Counted from the stretch's first letter, positions 1 through 12,315 are shown. The stretch: 64,000 nucleotides of DNA from Liolophura sinensis (GCF_032854445.1 NC_088299.1:18037608-18101607), one strand, 5' to 3'. The notes: generated by a model not told the origin, from the sequence alone. Made by a program: numbers and translations.

Positions 1-460
1 CATACTGGTACCACCCAATGTAGCCAATTTTCCTTGCTACTTTTAAATTGGTACATGTCCTTAGTCCATTTTTTATATGATTTCCTTAGCTAACAGGTAT
101 CCTTAAAGGGGTTGTCGTCTATAAAATAGTGCACCTTTAATGAATTTTTATTTGAATAAATCTTTTACCAGTCGACTAAGTAAATATCTGACTATATGAT
201 GATGACGGTCCGTTCAGTTCCATAAGAAACCTTTCGCGTGTTCGTAGAATCAAGACAGATAATGAAGTGACATTAAATCGTAGCGATGTATATAATAGTG
301 TCTGGTGTGATTTAATGAAGATGTTGCAATTAGGACACGACCAAATATACGGAACATTTTCAGCAATTAAGATCGTTCCGGTCTAGTGTTCCAAGCCCAC
401 GCTTGAAAATAAAATTAATATATCACTCCGGATATATTCCAAATAGCAATCTGCAGATAG

Positions 461-572
461 TCGTGGGTTTCCCCCGGGTTCGGCCCAGTTTCCTCCCACC
501 ATAATGCTGGTTACCGTCGTATGGAATATTCTTGAATACGCCGTAAAACATCAATCAAATAAATAAATCAAA
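461..572 (+). mobile_element. SINE family I, 3' fragment
   Basis: The fragment contains the family body (tttcctcccaccataatgct), then a tail motif close to ggcgtaaaaca and an (aaat)n run. The tRNA head is missing. The remainder of 1-3870 shows no exon that I could support. Confidence 0.7.
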
Positions 573-2508
573 TATTGCAGACAGTCTGAATTGTTCCACA
601 GGAAGACAGTAAACAGCAGATCACTTTTTGACTTTTGACTCACTTATATTCACCAACAACATGCCTATAATGACACAATAAGGAATTATAATTTCTGTAT
701 CAGACTGTCATAAAGTAGGAAAACAAGGCTCCCGCAAAGAAAAGCGTACTCTCGTTATGCAGAGTATCGTAGCCGTAAGTCTACTCAACCTCTGCTGATA
801 ATCCCGCACAACTCGCATACGGTGACGTAAACATAGCTATTTAACATAATCTTGGCTGACCAATGGAAACGACTCTTCTATCTTCGGGCGGAAAGTCGTA
901 AACAGTGAATGGCAGTTGACATGTACAGACACCTATAGCTCTATCTACTGCAATCATGTGATTCGATGGCCACGCCAATGAAGTGGAAAGATCATGTGGA
1001 TTTCAAGGATTACTGTTGAATTTGTTTAGCACAGCTAGTATCCACAATGAATAATCGTGTTGTGACCGCCCAAAGGCGGGATTTGACGACGGAAAGGAAG
1101 ACTTCTAAGGAGCTCCTGGACGCTTTCCACTTCGTCTTCCCTAGCGTTGTTGTGGTAAAAGGAGAGGGCTACGTCTGCATGTCATGTTTCGTGAGATTAA
1201 ATAAATCAGAAAAGGCTGTAATACGGAAAGAGGAAACATGCAAACGAAAGAGCGGTGATATTTGCAAGGATATTAAAGAGTAGTGGGAAACGAACAAACA
1301 GCAGTTCTTCGGTCGACATCTGACTTTTGCAAGTTCTTGCTTGATGATGAATATTACCGAAGACACACCCACACTTCGACCAATGATTACATCACTGTTC
1401 ACTTGTATACTAATTTGATAGGTATTTCGACAGACCGGAAACAGGTAGGATACGGGAGGTTAGGTCTGGTTGAGAGAGACTAAGAAAAGCATAGTCCACA
1501 GTTTTCTGTAAGGATGGAAATTGACTTGGATTACAACTGTTCGTATATCCAACACGGAGATCATACTCAGCTGGATGGATATACTGCCCATGTCCTAGGT
1601 TAAGCGGAATTAACACAGTTGTAAAGTAACAGAGATTCTGGTCACTCCGTAGATGTCTACATGCAGGAGTCTCAAGTAGAAAAACTGTATGAGGCTGAAG
1701 CAGATAGATCAAGGATTCTTTCATCACAATACTGCTCCACGTATACTTTCATCTGCACTTGTAGCAAAAATTCATTGCCACAGAGCGGATGTTTTGGGAC
1801 ATATCAAGCAATGTTTTTGTGTAGAAGATTCACCAACGGCACATTAAGAAAGGGTCAAGTCTTTCACAAGACAGAAGCGCGTTATTGTAATTTGTTCATC
1901 TTATAATCTCTTGGCTACATCTAGAAGGGGGGCATATGTTGTCTGATCATCACCGCTGTAATAGGGCGTTCACTAACACCTTTCATCGACACCCGGCAAC
2001 ATCATTAGAGTTTACGATAAAGGCCAAGAGAACACAAAAAAGAACATACTTGCCCGATGAAGTACCACATGGGATAAAAAAAAGTTAGATTTATTTTTTT
2101 TCGTGTTTTTTCTCCAATCAGTAAAATGCTGTTGGGACCCAATTGAGATCAGCGATGTCACATTCATGCTTTGCTTGAAATGTTTCATTTCAAGGTCCAT
2201 TCGGAGAATATATTCATAGGTATGTGTTTTCATACATTTAAAATACAGATATAAAACAGTGTGGGTGTCTCAAGTAGCAAAATCCTAACGTGATTTCACT
2301 TGTATATAATATGGCCAAAACGGCAATCATGGCTAGTGCAGAATGCAGTATTTCAAACGCATTGTACTATCTTAATATTCAGGAACAGTGTTTAATGATC
2401 TTTCGTATACTAGTGTTTTGTTTGTCTTTGAATCCAAAGGGCTCACGTATACCCTTTGACTAAAAGTGGCACTTGCTGCTGCCTCGCTTGACTCAGCGAG
2501 AGATTAGA

Positions 2509-2700
2509 GCAAGGAAACAAGACTGGTTGGCCCGGTGTCAGTATAGTGTGACTGGTTGGCCCGGTGTCAGTATAATGTGACTGGTTGACCCGGTGTCAGT
2601 ATAATGGGACTGGGTGGGATGTCCTGGCCAGTCTGCTTATTGCTTTGTTATACTCGGGGAATGAACTTTAGGGTGATCAGCTGTGTATGATCTACGTTTA
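2509..2700 (+). mobile_element. SINE family II fragment with a 29-bp triplication
   Basis: The motif actggttggcccggtgtcag is present three times at about 29-bp spacing (2520-2610), followed by gggactgggtggg. The same motif, cggtatcagtataatg, lies inside the longer copy at 16920-17225, so this is a broken copy with a local triplication. No coding signal is present. Confidence 0.55.
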
Positions 2701-3870
2701 GACATTGGGCTGTTAACACTTTCAAACATGCCTCTTGTTTATCTTAGCCATCCATCAGGATATATACTGTCGATGTATATATGTTGTCTCTGTGTTGCTA
2801 TTAGAATCAACTGTGAACTGTTGTAAACATGTTTATTGTTTGTGTCGTACTTACGGTGGCCTGCTAGTGCCATTGGACATTTTTTCAAGGTTTCTCTAAG
2901 AAATATTTTTGTTGTTCTACGCAGCGGAAAGGTTTTCGCCAAGGTATAAACGCCTTTTCCGCGGTGCTTAATCCTTTTCTCCGTTGTATAAACCTTTCCT
3001 CCGCGGTGCGTATCAAGTTTTTGTTTCTTCTTTGATTTCCTGTTATATATAGCGATACTTCAAATCCTTTGTTCATAATTATAAGTTTCATTAGAACGTC
3101 CTGTGAATTATTGTAAATCAGTGGAAAAGGTTAAAAATTTAGAAAGGCACTAACGGGCAACCGGACCTACCCATTCAGACCGAAAGAACCTAGCTCGCAA
3201 ATGTTAGTTTGCTGTCTAAGTAGCGGGAGTGCAGTATAAAATGCCCGAGAGGCTAATAATGTTAACATATTAATTAAAAGTGATATAGGATAAAATTCTC
3301 GGTAAAATAAGAAAAGCTTATCTCATTCCGGTTAAGAAAAGAAAGGGTAATTAATGAAATTAATGTGGCCGACTATATTAAAAGTTACTGTTCCTTTGTT
3401 GTGAACAGTTAATTTAAACAGCGACACATCTCAAGTTCTCTTTCGCTTTTAGGCGATGATTTGACTGACCTGTGGTCGGATATTGTCTAGTTGCACGGGT
3501 AGTCAGTAGGATAGGAATCTGGTGCAGATTTTTCCTTCATTTGTAAGCCATGTTGATTAGGACCACATCAAACAAAAGATGTTAAGCGATGCAGAAGATT
3601 ATTTGTCTCCGTTAGCTTTTAACGACACTGCAACGTCTATATCTGAATGGTTTTGGAATCACCCCCAGTGACTTTAACATAACTTCTCGCCAATACACTT
3701 TCGTTAGGGTTTTATTCTAACTGTTTATGCTTTACTTTATGCCCCTGACATCAAGGCTTCAGCAGATTTGCAAAGACACCCAGTCGGCAAATTAAGCCTG
3801 TAATTAAAGCAAAAAGTTTTAATTGGTATGGCACCCTGTCCTGACTACAATCAAACATGTATATACTTAC

Positions 3871-4039
3871 CACACCCACGGCATCGGTGCTTGTTATCTC
3901 CGTGTGGCTTAGAATGGAGAAGTAAGCCATATTGGTGAGACAGTAGAGGGTGATGATCAGAGTGAAGCTGATGTACACAGACCGAGGTAGATCTCTCTCT
4001 GGATGCTTGCTCTCCTCCATCATATTCACTATCACTTGC
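3871..4039 (-). CDS. Gene A exon 4 (loop and helix 7)
   Basis: This 169-nt exon has an ACAAG acceptor and a GTAAGT donor; it reads QVIVNMMEESKHPERDLPRS followed by a hydrophobic helix with LTNMAYFSIL. The EE.K.PER.LPR signature is typical of SLC7 light chains. It is nearly the same as gene B exon 4, with identical length and phase. Confidence 0.92.
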
Positions 4040-7000
4040 CTTGTTGCAGATATAAATCAAACACAAATACGTCCCATTTTAAACGGTATTTATCGATCAC
4101 AGAAGCCACTGGAGTACAAGGGCGCTGCGAAAGACTCATATTGGAAAATATGTTCACAACAGCTATTAAATTCTTAAAATCAAGAATATTGGAGCGGGCT
4201 TTTGCTTAGTGGATAACGTGCGCGTCTTTCGTTCGTTACGTGCGGCCTCAAACCCGGCCTCCGGCAAGCATATTTGCCATCTCCACGCTCTTCCTATTGG
4301 TGACAATAAATGGTGGATGTTCTCAATTTTCTGGAACAAGACCAAAAGTCTGCGCAGTCCAGAGCTTGATGAAAACCACTTGTCTTGCACCAGTAAGGTG
4401 TATACACACAACTGGGAAAGTTCCCTACTACCTGGCCAAACGTCGGCGGTTTAAAAAAGTCGGGCATTCCAGTGCCTTCCGCCCAAAAAAATGACAACCA
4501 TCGTACAAGTTTTTTGAATTTTTGAGAAAATTTCAGACGCAAAATAAGAGCATCACTTACCAGCCCCCAAATGCAAAATAAAAGCATCACTTACCAGCTT
4601 CCAATCGCAAAATATGAGCATCACTTACCAGCCTCCAAACGCAAAATAAGAGTATCACTTACCAGCCTCCAAACGCAAAATAAGAGCATCACTTACCAGC
4701 CTCCAAACGCAAAAGAAGAGCATCATTTACCAGCCTCCAAACGCAAAATAAGAGCTTCACTTACCAGCATCCAAACGCAAAATATGACCATCACTTAGCA
4801 GCCTCCAAGCGCAAAATAAGAGCATCACTTACCAGCCTCCAAGCGCAAAATAAGAGCATCACTTACCAGCCTCCAAACGCAAAATATGAGCAGCACTTAC
4901 CAGCCTCTAAACGCATAAAATAAGAGCACTATTTACTATCCTCCAAAAGCAGAATAAGAGCATCACCTACCGGCCTCGAAACACAAATTATGTGCATCAC
5001 CTACCAGCCTCAAAACGCAAAATATGAGCATAACTTACCGGCCCCCAATCGCAAAATAAGAGCATCACTTACCAGCCGCCAAATGCAAAATAAGACCATC
5101 ATTTACCGGCCTCCAAACGCAAAACAAGAGCATCATTTACCAGCCCCCAAACGCAAAACAAGATCATCACTTACCAGCCTCCAAACGCAAAACAAGAGCA
5201 TCACTTACCAGGCTCCAAACGCAAAATAAGAACATCAGTTACCATCTCCCAAACGCAAAATACGAGCATCACTTACCAACCCTCAAACGCAAAAAAGGGC
5301 ATCACTTATCAGCCTCCAAACGCAGAATATGAGCATCACTTAAAGGTCCCCAATCGCAAAATACAAGCATCACTTACCAGCCCCCAAAGGGAAAATACAA
5401 GCATCACTTACCAGTCGCCAAACGCAAAATTAGAGCATCAATTACCGGCCTCCAAACGCAAAACAAGAGCATCACTTACCAGCCCCAAACGCCAGACAAG
5501 ACCATCATTTACCGGCCTCCAAACGCAAAACAAGAGCATCATTTACCAGCCCCCAAACGCAAAACAAGATCACCACTTACCAGTCTCCAAACGCAAAATA
5601 AAAACATCAGTTACCATCTCCCAAACGCAAAACTAGAGCATCACTTACCAGCCTTCAAACGCAAAGTAAGGGCATCACTTATCAGCCTCCAAACGCAGAA
5701 TATGAGCATCACTTAAAGATCCCCAATCGCAAAATACAAGCATCACTTACCAGCCCCCAAAGGGAAAATACAAGCATCACTTACCAGTCGCCAAACGCAA
5801 AATGTGAGCATCAATTGCCGGCCTCCAAACGCAAAATGTGAGCATCACTTACCAGCCCCAAACGCCAGACAAGAGCATCACTTACTGACCTCCAAACGCA
5901 AAACAAGAGCATCAATTACCAGCCTCCAAACGCAAAATAAGACTATCACCTACCAGCCTCCAAACGCAAAACAAGAGCATCACTTACCAGCCCCAAACGC
6001 CAGACAAGAGCATCACTTACTGACCTCCAAACGCAAAACAAGAGCATCAATTACCAGCCTCCAAACGCAAAATAAGACTATCACCTACCAGCCTCCAAAC
6101 GCAAAACAAGAGCGTCAGTTACCAGCCCCAAAACGCAAAACAAGAGCGTCAGTTACCAGCCTCCAAACGCAGAACAAGAGCATCATTTACCAGCCTCCAA
6201 ACGCAAAAACAAGAGCATCATTTAACAGCCCCCAAATGCAAAAACAAGAGCATCACTTACCAGGCTCCAAGCGCAAAATAAGAGCATCACCTACCGGCCT
6301 CCAAACGAAAAATAAGAGCATCACTTACCAGCCTCCAAACGCAAAACAAGAGCATCACTTACCATCCCCCAAATGCAAAATGTGAGCATCGCTTACCAGC
6401 CTCCAAGCGCAAAATACGAGCATCACTTACCATCCCCCAAACGCAAAATATGAGCATCACTTACCAGCCTCCAAACACAAAATAATAGCATTATTTACCA
6501 GCCTCCAAACGCAAAATAAAAGCATCACTTACCAGCCTCCAAACGCAAAATATGAGCATCACTTACCAGCTTCCAAACGCAAAATAATAGCATTATTTAC
6601 CAGCCTCCAAACGCAAAATAAAAGCATCACTTACCAGCCTCCAAACGCAAAATATGAGCATCACTTACCAGCTTCCAAACGCAATATATCAGCATCACTT
6701 AACGGCTTCCAAACGCAAAACAAGAGCATCATTTACCCGCCTCCAAACGCAGAACAAGAGCATCACTAATCAGCCCCCAAACGCAAAATAAGAGCATCAT
6801 TTACCAGCCTCCAAATGCAAAATAAGAGCATCACTTACCAGCCTCCAAATGCAAAGAAAAGAGCATCACTTACCAGCCTCCAAATGCAAAGAAAAGAGCA
6901 TCACTTACCAGCCTCCAAAAGCAAAATAAAAGCATCAGTTACCATCAACCAAACGGAAAACAAAAGCATCACTTACCATCCCCCAAACGCAAAACAAGAG

Positions 7001-9914
7001 CATCACTTACCAACCCCCAAACGCAAAATAAGAGCATCACTTACCAGCCCCCAAATGCAAAATGTGAGCATCACTTACCAGCCTCCATACGCAAAACAAG
7101 AGCATCACTTACCAGCCCCCAAACGCAAAATAAGAACATCATTTACCAGCTCCCAAACGCAAAATATAAGCATCACTTACCAGCCTCCAAACGCAAAACA
7201 AGAGCGTCACTTACCAGCCTCCAAACGCAAAACAAGAGCGTCACTTACGAGCCTCCAAACGCAAAACAAGAGCGTCACTTACCAGCCTCCAAACGCAAAA
7301 TAAGAGCATCACTTACCAGCCTCCAAACGCAAAATAATAGCATCACTTACCGGCCTCCAAGCGCAAAACAAGAGCATCACTTATCAGCCTTTAAACGCAA
7401 AATGTAAGCATCACTTACCAGCCTCCAAACGCAAAATATGAGCATCACTTACCAGCCTCCAAACGCAAAACTAGAGCATCACTTACCAGCTTTCAAACAC
7501 AAAATAAGAGCATCACTTACCAACCTCCAAACGCAAAATGAGAGCATCACTTACCAGCCTCCAAATGCAAAACTAGAGCATCACTTACCAGCCCCCAAAC
7601 GCAAAATAAGGACATCATTTACCAGCCCCCAAACGCAATACAAGAGAATCACTCACCAACCTCCAAACGCAAAATATGAGCATCACTTACCAGCCTCCAA
7701 ACGCAAAAACAAGAGCGTCACTTACCAGCCTCCGAACGCAAAAACAAGAGCATCATTTACCAGCCTCCAAATGCAAAAACAAGAGCATTACTTACCAGCC
7801 TCCAAACGTAAAATAAGAGCATCACTTACCAGCCTTCAAACGCAAAACAAGAGCATCACCTACCGGCCTCCAAAAGCAAAATAAGAGCATCACTTACCAA
7901 CCTCCAAACGCAAATATTGAGCATCATTTACCAGCCTCCAAACGCAAAAGGAAAGCATAACTTACCAGCCACCAAACGCAAAGCAAGAGCATCACTTACC
8001 AGCCTCCATACGCAAAATAAGATGAAAGCATGGCCAAAGCTATTTCGCCTGGCTTAGTTGAACTTCCCTCAAAAGGCTGGCTAAAGTTCTCAGTGTTTCC
8101 TACGTAAAGGTGATGCAATAATCATTAGTGTGTTGGCACCAAAACATACTTCTTCTGCATTAATTGGTTATCTTATGCGCTGTACACTAAAAACACACCC
8201 ATCGTCAATTTGTATACATAGCTTCCTTTTACCATACTCAAAACGCCCAACTCATTCTTCTAACCCGGTCTATAGCGACATTATAACTGAGCTTTCACCG
8301 ACGTTTCCTATTAACTATTCATACTTATTTCCATACTTCTTTACACCATGTAAACGAAACATTCGAAACATTCAGCTCATTCTCCTTCCTTTTTTTTTGT
8401 TATATTGTGGTTGAATGTTTCCAACGTGTCTTGTTATCTATACATACCCAATGCCATTTCGTATATTCCTCCCACGATGATAAGTACAATAGCCGTTGCT
8501 TTTGCCCCACTGAACCATATCTGAATTTTGGAGATGTACTTGACGTTGATGCAGTTCAGGACGGCGCATAATACTGAAATGGAATTTTGTTTCGAGTGGT
8601 GCTTAACGCCATATTGAAGAACTTTTCACTTATATATATGATGGTGGACAGCTGGTTAACCATTGCAAGCCATCGTATCATCGTATTACCCGCATGCGGA
8701 TGGCAAGTGTTACCCAAGCGGCTCTTAAAAGGGCGGGATCCGTGAATGTGATTGTGAAAATACCTGTCAGCCTAAAGATTGAACTGCTGATTCACTGATG
8801 TCTCTAACGCTGTACTCAATGACATGCAACGGTGGTAAATTTCATTGTGAAAACAACCCGGAACGAACTACGCTCATTTCTTGAGTAACTGAGAAACTTG
8901 TTGACGTTTGACGCGCGTGTTTTCATCCGCATTAAGCTCAGTATTAATGCCTTATTGTTGGAAGGCATGTGGTATCCGCCAAACTTTGTGTAATGCTGTC
9001 TGAATGGTCCTCAAGACGATATCGATCGTTTATTGGGACCAAGGTACGAGAACAACGGAGACAGAAGAGTGCGAAGTTCTCTGACCAAGCCCAAAATTGA
9101 ATGAATGATCATGGCTTAACGCCACATCGGCAATTTTGCAGCCATATCGTGCCGAGCGGCTGGGATTGAACCAACTGGTCATATATTCGCACTACTAAAT
9201 GACAAGGAACGACACCCCTGTGCTCAAGATGGGTCAGTATTTGTTCTCTAAGTGCAATCGTAAATTACAAATTATCTACTCACAGAAAATAGCCCCAGCC
9301 AGAAGCCTCACTCCCACTAGTGGCAGGGCGCAGCCTGAGAAGAACGGCTGGACGATGTACACGGCCGAGACGTAAGCCAACAACGCCCAAGCAGGGCACA
9401 CAAGAAGAATAATATAGCCCCACAAGGTAACAAAACCAGCCATTGACCCGAATGTCTGCAAAACGTACGAATACGACCCCCCTGCTTCCGGGAAACGGAT
9501 GCCCAGTTCTGTGTAACATAACGCTGACAAGAGATTCACAATTCCACCAGAGAACCAGACGATGAGTGACAGTCCCACAGAGCCGGAGTATTGCAAGATG
9601 GGACCAGGGGAGATGAATATGGACAATCCTCCACTCACAGCGAACAAAATAGCCACTAAATGTGGCAGAGAAATAGACCTGTCCAATCGGACAATGACAG
9701 CACCACGAGGAGATTTCTCCGCCGTCCCGGCCACAGCAGCTCCATTAGAAGAGTTGTCATCGCTATTGCTCACTTCCGTCGGCTCTGTCTGGTTGCCCGG
9801 GTTTGTGTTGCCAAGCGGACCGTTTTGGGTGTGGTCAAAGCTTGAAGATCCAGTGCCTAAGTCAACGTCCTCAAAGCCTGGGTTCGTTCGTCCGTCCTTG
9901 GCCGCAACCTGCAT
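3871..9914 (-). CDS. Gene A: SLC7-type amino-acid transporter light chain, 5' four exons (partial)
   Basis: Exons in transcript order are 9284-9914, 8448-8573, 8000-8099 and 3871-4039; together they give 342 codons with matching phases (1, 1, 2, 0). The product resembles the light chains of heteromeric amino-acid transporters (LAT, b0,+AT, xCT group), which exchange amino acids across the plasma membrane as 12-helix proteins linked to an SLC3 heavy chain. Visible are a polar N-terminus of about 80 residues, helices 1-4 in exon 1, helix 5 in exon 2, helix 6 in exon 3 and helix 7 in exon 4. The conserved loop cysteine for the heavy-chain disulfide is present (FFSGCALP, Cys195). Helices 8-12 were not found in bases 1-3870 and probably lie off the left edge; a truncated gene is the alternative. 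Intron 3 is almost entirely a 34-bp tandem array built from its own 5' splice site. The substrate cannot be named from sequence. Confidence 0.88.
4195..4460 (+). mobile_element. tRNA-derived SINE, family III, in intron 3 of gene A
   Basis: A tRNA-like head with a B-box-like CTCAAACCCGG near 4247 is followed by a body sharing the ACCACTTGTCTT and AGGTGTATA blocks with the copy at 49766-49980. It occupies the short stretch between exon 4 and the 34-bp array. Ends are approximate. Confidence 0.5.
4536..7999 (-). repeat. 34-bp minisatellite made of gene A exon 3 end plus 5' splice site, about 100 copies
   Basis: Read on the minus strand, each unit is TATTTTGCGT, TTGGAGGCTG, then GTAAGTGATGC and TCT. 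This is the last 23 nt of exon 3 followed by the first 11 nt of intron 3. The real exon differs from the consensus by one base (GCGTAT against GCGTTT); a copy near 7081-7098 shares the exon base. The array is continuous with the true donor at 7999/8000 and fills most of the intron. Copies vary at a few positions and some blocks are duplicated. It looks like repeated expansion of a splice junction by slippage or unequal exchange. Confidence 0.95.
8000..8099 (-). CDS. Gene A exon 3 (helix 6; seed of the intron 3 array)
   Basis: This 100-nt exon has a CGTAG acceptor and a strong GTAAGTG donor; it reads NTENFSQPFEGSSTKPGEIA then LSSYFAYGGW. Length and phase equal exon 3 of gene B, whose matching end is SSYYGYGGW. 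Its last 23 nt plus the first 11 nt of the intron are the unit of the following 34-bp array. Confidence 0.92.
8448..8573 (-). CDS. Gene A exon 2 (end of helix 4, helix 5)
   Basis: This 126-nt exon lies between a TTTCAG acceptor and a GTATGT donor and reads LCAVLNCINVKYISKIQ then AKATAIVLIIVGGIYEMA. It has the same length and phase as exon 2 of gene B. It matches the family region ending helix 4 (NC..VK) and helix 5. Confidence 0.92.
8574..9283. other. Intron 1 of gene A
   Basis: This 710-bp intron runs from the GTGAGT donor after exon 1 to the TTTCAG acceptor before exon 2. It holds the SINE-like fragment at 9040-9215 and nothing else recognisable. Unlike intron 1 of gene B, it has no tandem array. 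Confidence 0.75.
9040..9215 (-). mobile_element. tRNA-derived SINE fragment 3' of gene A exon 1
   Basis: On the minus strand, GGTTCAATCCCAGC resembles a tRNA B box, and the block also has a ggcgttaagccat motif typical of SINE tails. It lies in intron 1 of gene A. The family was not assigned and the ends are approximate. Confidence 0.45.
9284..9914 (-). CDS. Gene A exon 1 (start codon, N-terminus, helices 1-4)
   Basis: ATG at 9914-9912 opens a 210-codon exon ending at a GTGAGT donor in phase 1. Residues 11-20 (NPGFEDVDLG) match the start of paralogue B (NHGFEDIDLG), which supports the start. Helix 1 reads SGGLSIFISPG at 94-104, where the family usually has GSGIF. Helix 2 contains ALCYTELG and helix 3 contains CPAWALLAYVSAVY. 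Cys195 sits in the loop before helix 4. Confidence 0.92.
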
Positions 9915-10014
9915 GACTGGTGAACTATTTCAGCAGACTGCCTATGAATCAAGAAAAATGTTGGATGAACGTGAAAACAAATCTGTTGAACTCACGACTA
10001 AGAATGACTAAAGT

Positions 10015-11050
10015 CTAGCATGTTTGTCTAAAGCTATAACCACATCTAAGCATAAGGCTGGCGATAGACATAGTCATTGGTGTAAAGCTTGTCATCAATA
10101 AACCGTGACAGGGTAGTCATCCATAAACCTAGAGTCATTTAAGTTCTCTGAAAATCACGTGCGCAGTTTCCTGAACAAAAGCGCCAGAGGGTTTCAAATC
10201 TAAGTACATCTGTACTATGTTTGATTGATCAACTGCCAACAAAGAATAAACGGTAAATTATTTGGTGAAAAACCTGGTAGCAAAGTAACATTAGCTGGTT
10301 TTTTGAAGTCACCTATTTACTTCATACCTTCTAAATGTATACTTCTGTAAGACTGTGGCAAGTTCTGTTCAATCTGGTAATGTGAGAACCTCTCGTCCCC
10401 AGCTATTGGGCCTAACCCACATATGTATACAAAACCGGTATTAGATTATATCAACGTACCTAACCTAGCCCCATCTGCATCGGAGGCCTGCTGTCAAAGG
10501 CTCTACCCGTACCCGGTCATGTGATCTTCCTTGTTGTCGCTGGCTATGTGATACCTTTCAGCCACGTAAACACATTCAAACCCATTCCAAATTACAATTG
10601 ATTTCTCTCCAAAAACATCGCTAGTATCATTCAGAATAGAATTATCTTGTGAAACGTGCTGCAACGACAACGTCTATCTTTTTGACGATTTAATCTGAAA
10701 CCACTCCTAGGTTATAACATACATTCCCGATCACGCTAAGAAAAATAATTTTCTATACCCTTAGCCACTTTCTTGGAAAGTTACTTGCTTCAAAAAAGTT
10801 TTTTTTTGTAGTTAGATCCGACATAGAGATACTCGCATTGTGTGAGAAGTAAAACATTTTTTCAATGGGGCGGCATAGTTAGAATCAACCCCGACTCAGG
10901 TAAATTAACAAAAAGGCCGTATTTCGTGTGACCATTTGCCAGCTATCACACTGCCGTCGCTGCTCAAGTTCCTCTCGCTGCTGTATGTTTATCACACTGT
11001 AAATAAAACCCTTACTCAAGAAAGTTAACAAGAGTTCGTATTTCTCCGCT
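10015..11050. other. 5' flank of gene A, no gene seen
   Basis: About 1 kb upstream of exon 1 has no supported exon or clear promoter element. A 20-nt block, tggctatgtgatacctttca, occurs near 10541 and again near 11590 inside the following 48-bp array, so this flank shares ancestry with the array. Confidence 0.5.
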
Positions 11051-11059
11051 TACGTGTGG

Positions 11060-12100
11060 CCATTTGCCAGCTATCACACTGCCGTCGCTGCTCCAGTTCT
11101 GCTCTCTGCTGTGCGTTTATCACACTGTCGTCGCTGATCTGTTTTTACTCTCTATGCTGTACGTCTGTCACATTGTCGTGGCTGCTCTGGTTCTACTCCC
11201 TATGCTGTATGTCTATAACACTGTCGTCGCTGCTCTGGTTTTACTCTCTATTCTGTACGTCTATCACATTGTCGTGGCTGCTCTGGTTCTACTCCCTATG
11301 CTGTATGTCTATAACACTGTCGTGGCGGCTCTGGTTCTACTGTCTGTGCTGTACGTCTAACACGCTGTCGTGGTTGCTCTAGTCCTACTCTCCATGCTGT
11401 ACGTCTATCACGTTGTGGTGGTTGCTCTGGTTTTACTCTCTGTGCTGTACGTCTATCACTCTGTCGTGGCGGCCCTGGTTTAACTCTCTATGATTTACGT
11501 CTATCACACTGCCTTCGCTGCTCAGGTTCTACTCTTTATGCTGTACGTCTATTCAAATTGTCGTCGGTGCCATTGTTCTGTTCTATGTGCTGGCTATGTG
11601 ATACCTTTCACAGTTTCGTGGCTGCTCTGGTTTTATTCTGTATGCTGTACGTCTATCACACCGTCGTGGCTGCCCTGGTTCGACTCTATGTGCTGCACGT
11701 CTATCACGTGATAGCTGTCGTGGCTGCCTTTGTTTTATTCTCTATGCTGTACGTCTATCACACTGTCGTCGGTGCTCTGATTTAACTCTCTATGCTGTAC
11801 GTCTATCACATTGTGGTGATTGCCCTGGTTCTACTCTATGTGCTGTACGTCTATCATGCTGTGGGGCTGCTGTGGTTTTACTCTGTGTGCTGTACGTCTT
11901 CACACTGTCGTGACTGCTCTGGTTCTACTCTGTGTGCCGTACGTCTTCACACTGTCGTGGCTGCTCAGGTTTTACTCTCTATACTGTACGTCCATCATAC
12001 TGTCCTCGCTGCTCTGGTTTTATTCTCTGTGCTGTACGTCTATTACACTGTCATGGCTGCTCTGGTTCTACTCTCTGTGTTGTATGTCTTTAATTATAAT
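11060..12100 (+). repeat. 48-bp minisatellite upstream of gene A, about 21 copies
   Basis: Units of about 48 bp contain gctgctctggtt, gctgtacgtctatcaca and ctgtcgtgg; spacing is 48 bp at 11229, 11277 and 11325. Because 48 is a multiple of three, long open frames with a 16-residue period appear on the plus strand; I do not take them as genes. A single related unit lies near 36003-36070, so the unit probably came from a dispersed element. Confidence 0.9.
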
Positions 12101-12315
12101 GTTGATATTGAAATAAATATACAGGTGGTTTGTACTCTGCACGCGTTTATCGTGTTGAATAGACCGCACACAGATCTATACTGTATGTCGGTATGTAAGC
12201 CTGTCAGTATATAGAATTTATAAAGAAACAAAATCTGTTGTTTGACGAGAAATGCAGAGTATAGCGATCAATCCGAGTTAACGTATCAGTTGCATGATGG
12301 TTTAAATGTGAAATG

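Noticed and set aside
5804-7884. Plus-strand frames rich in SITYQPPNAK-like repeats
   Set aside because: They are the complement of the donor-derived 34-bp array and lack start context, splice sites or homologues that I recognise.
4536-8015. Regular 34-37-bp repeats that resemble a CRISPR array at first sight
   Set aside because: There are no unique spacers between units, the repeats are directly adjacent, and the region lies in an intron of an animal gene.
9562-10011. Plus-strand frame of 149 codons
   Set aside because: It is a shadow of gene A exon 1 on the opposite strand.
11056-12214. Plus-strand hydrophobic repeat frames (VVAALVLLS periodicity)
   Set aside because: The 48-bp unit is a multiple of three, so any stop-free frame stays open; several frames are open at once and copies carry frame-breaking indels.
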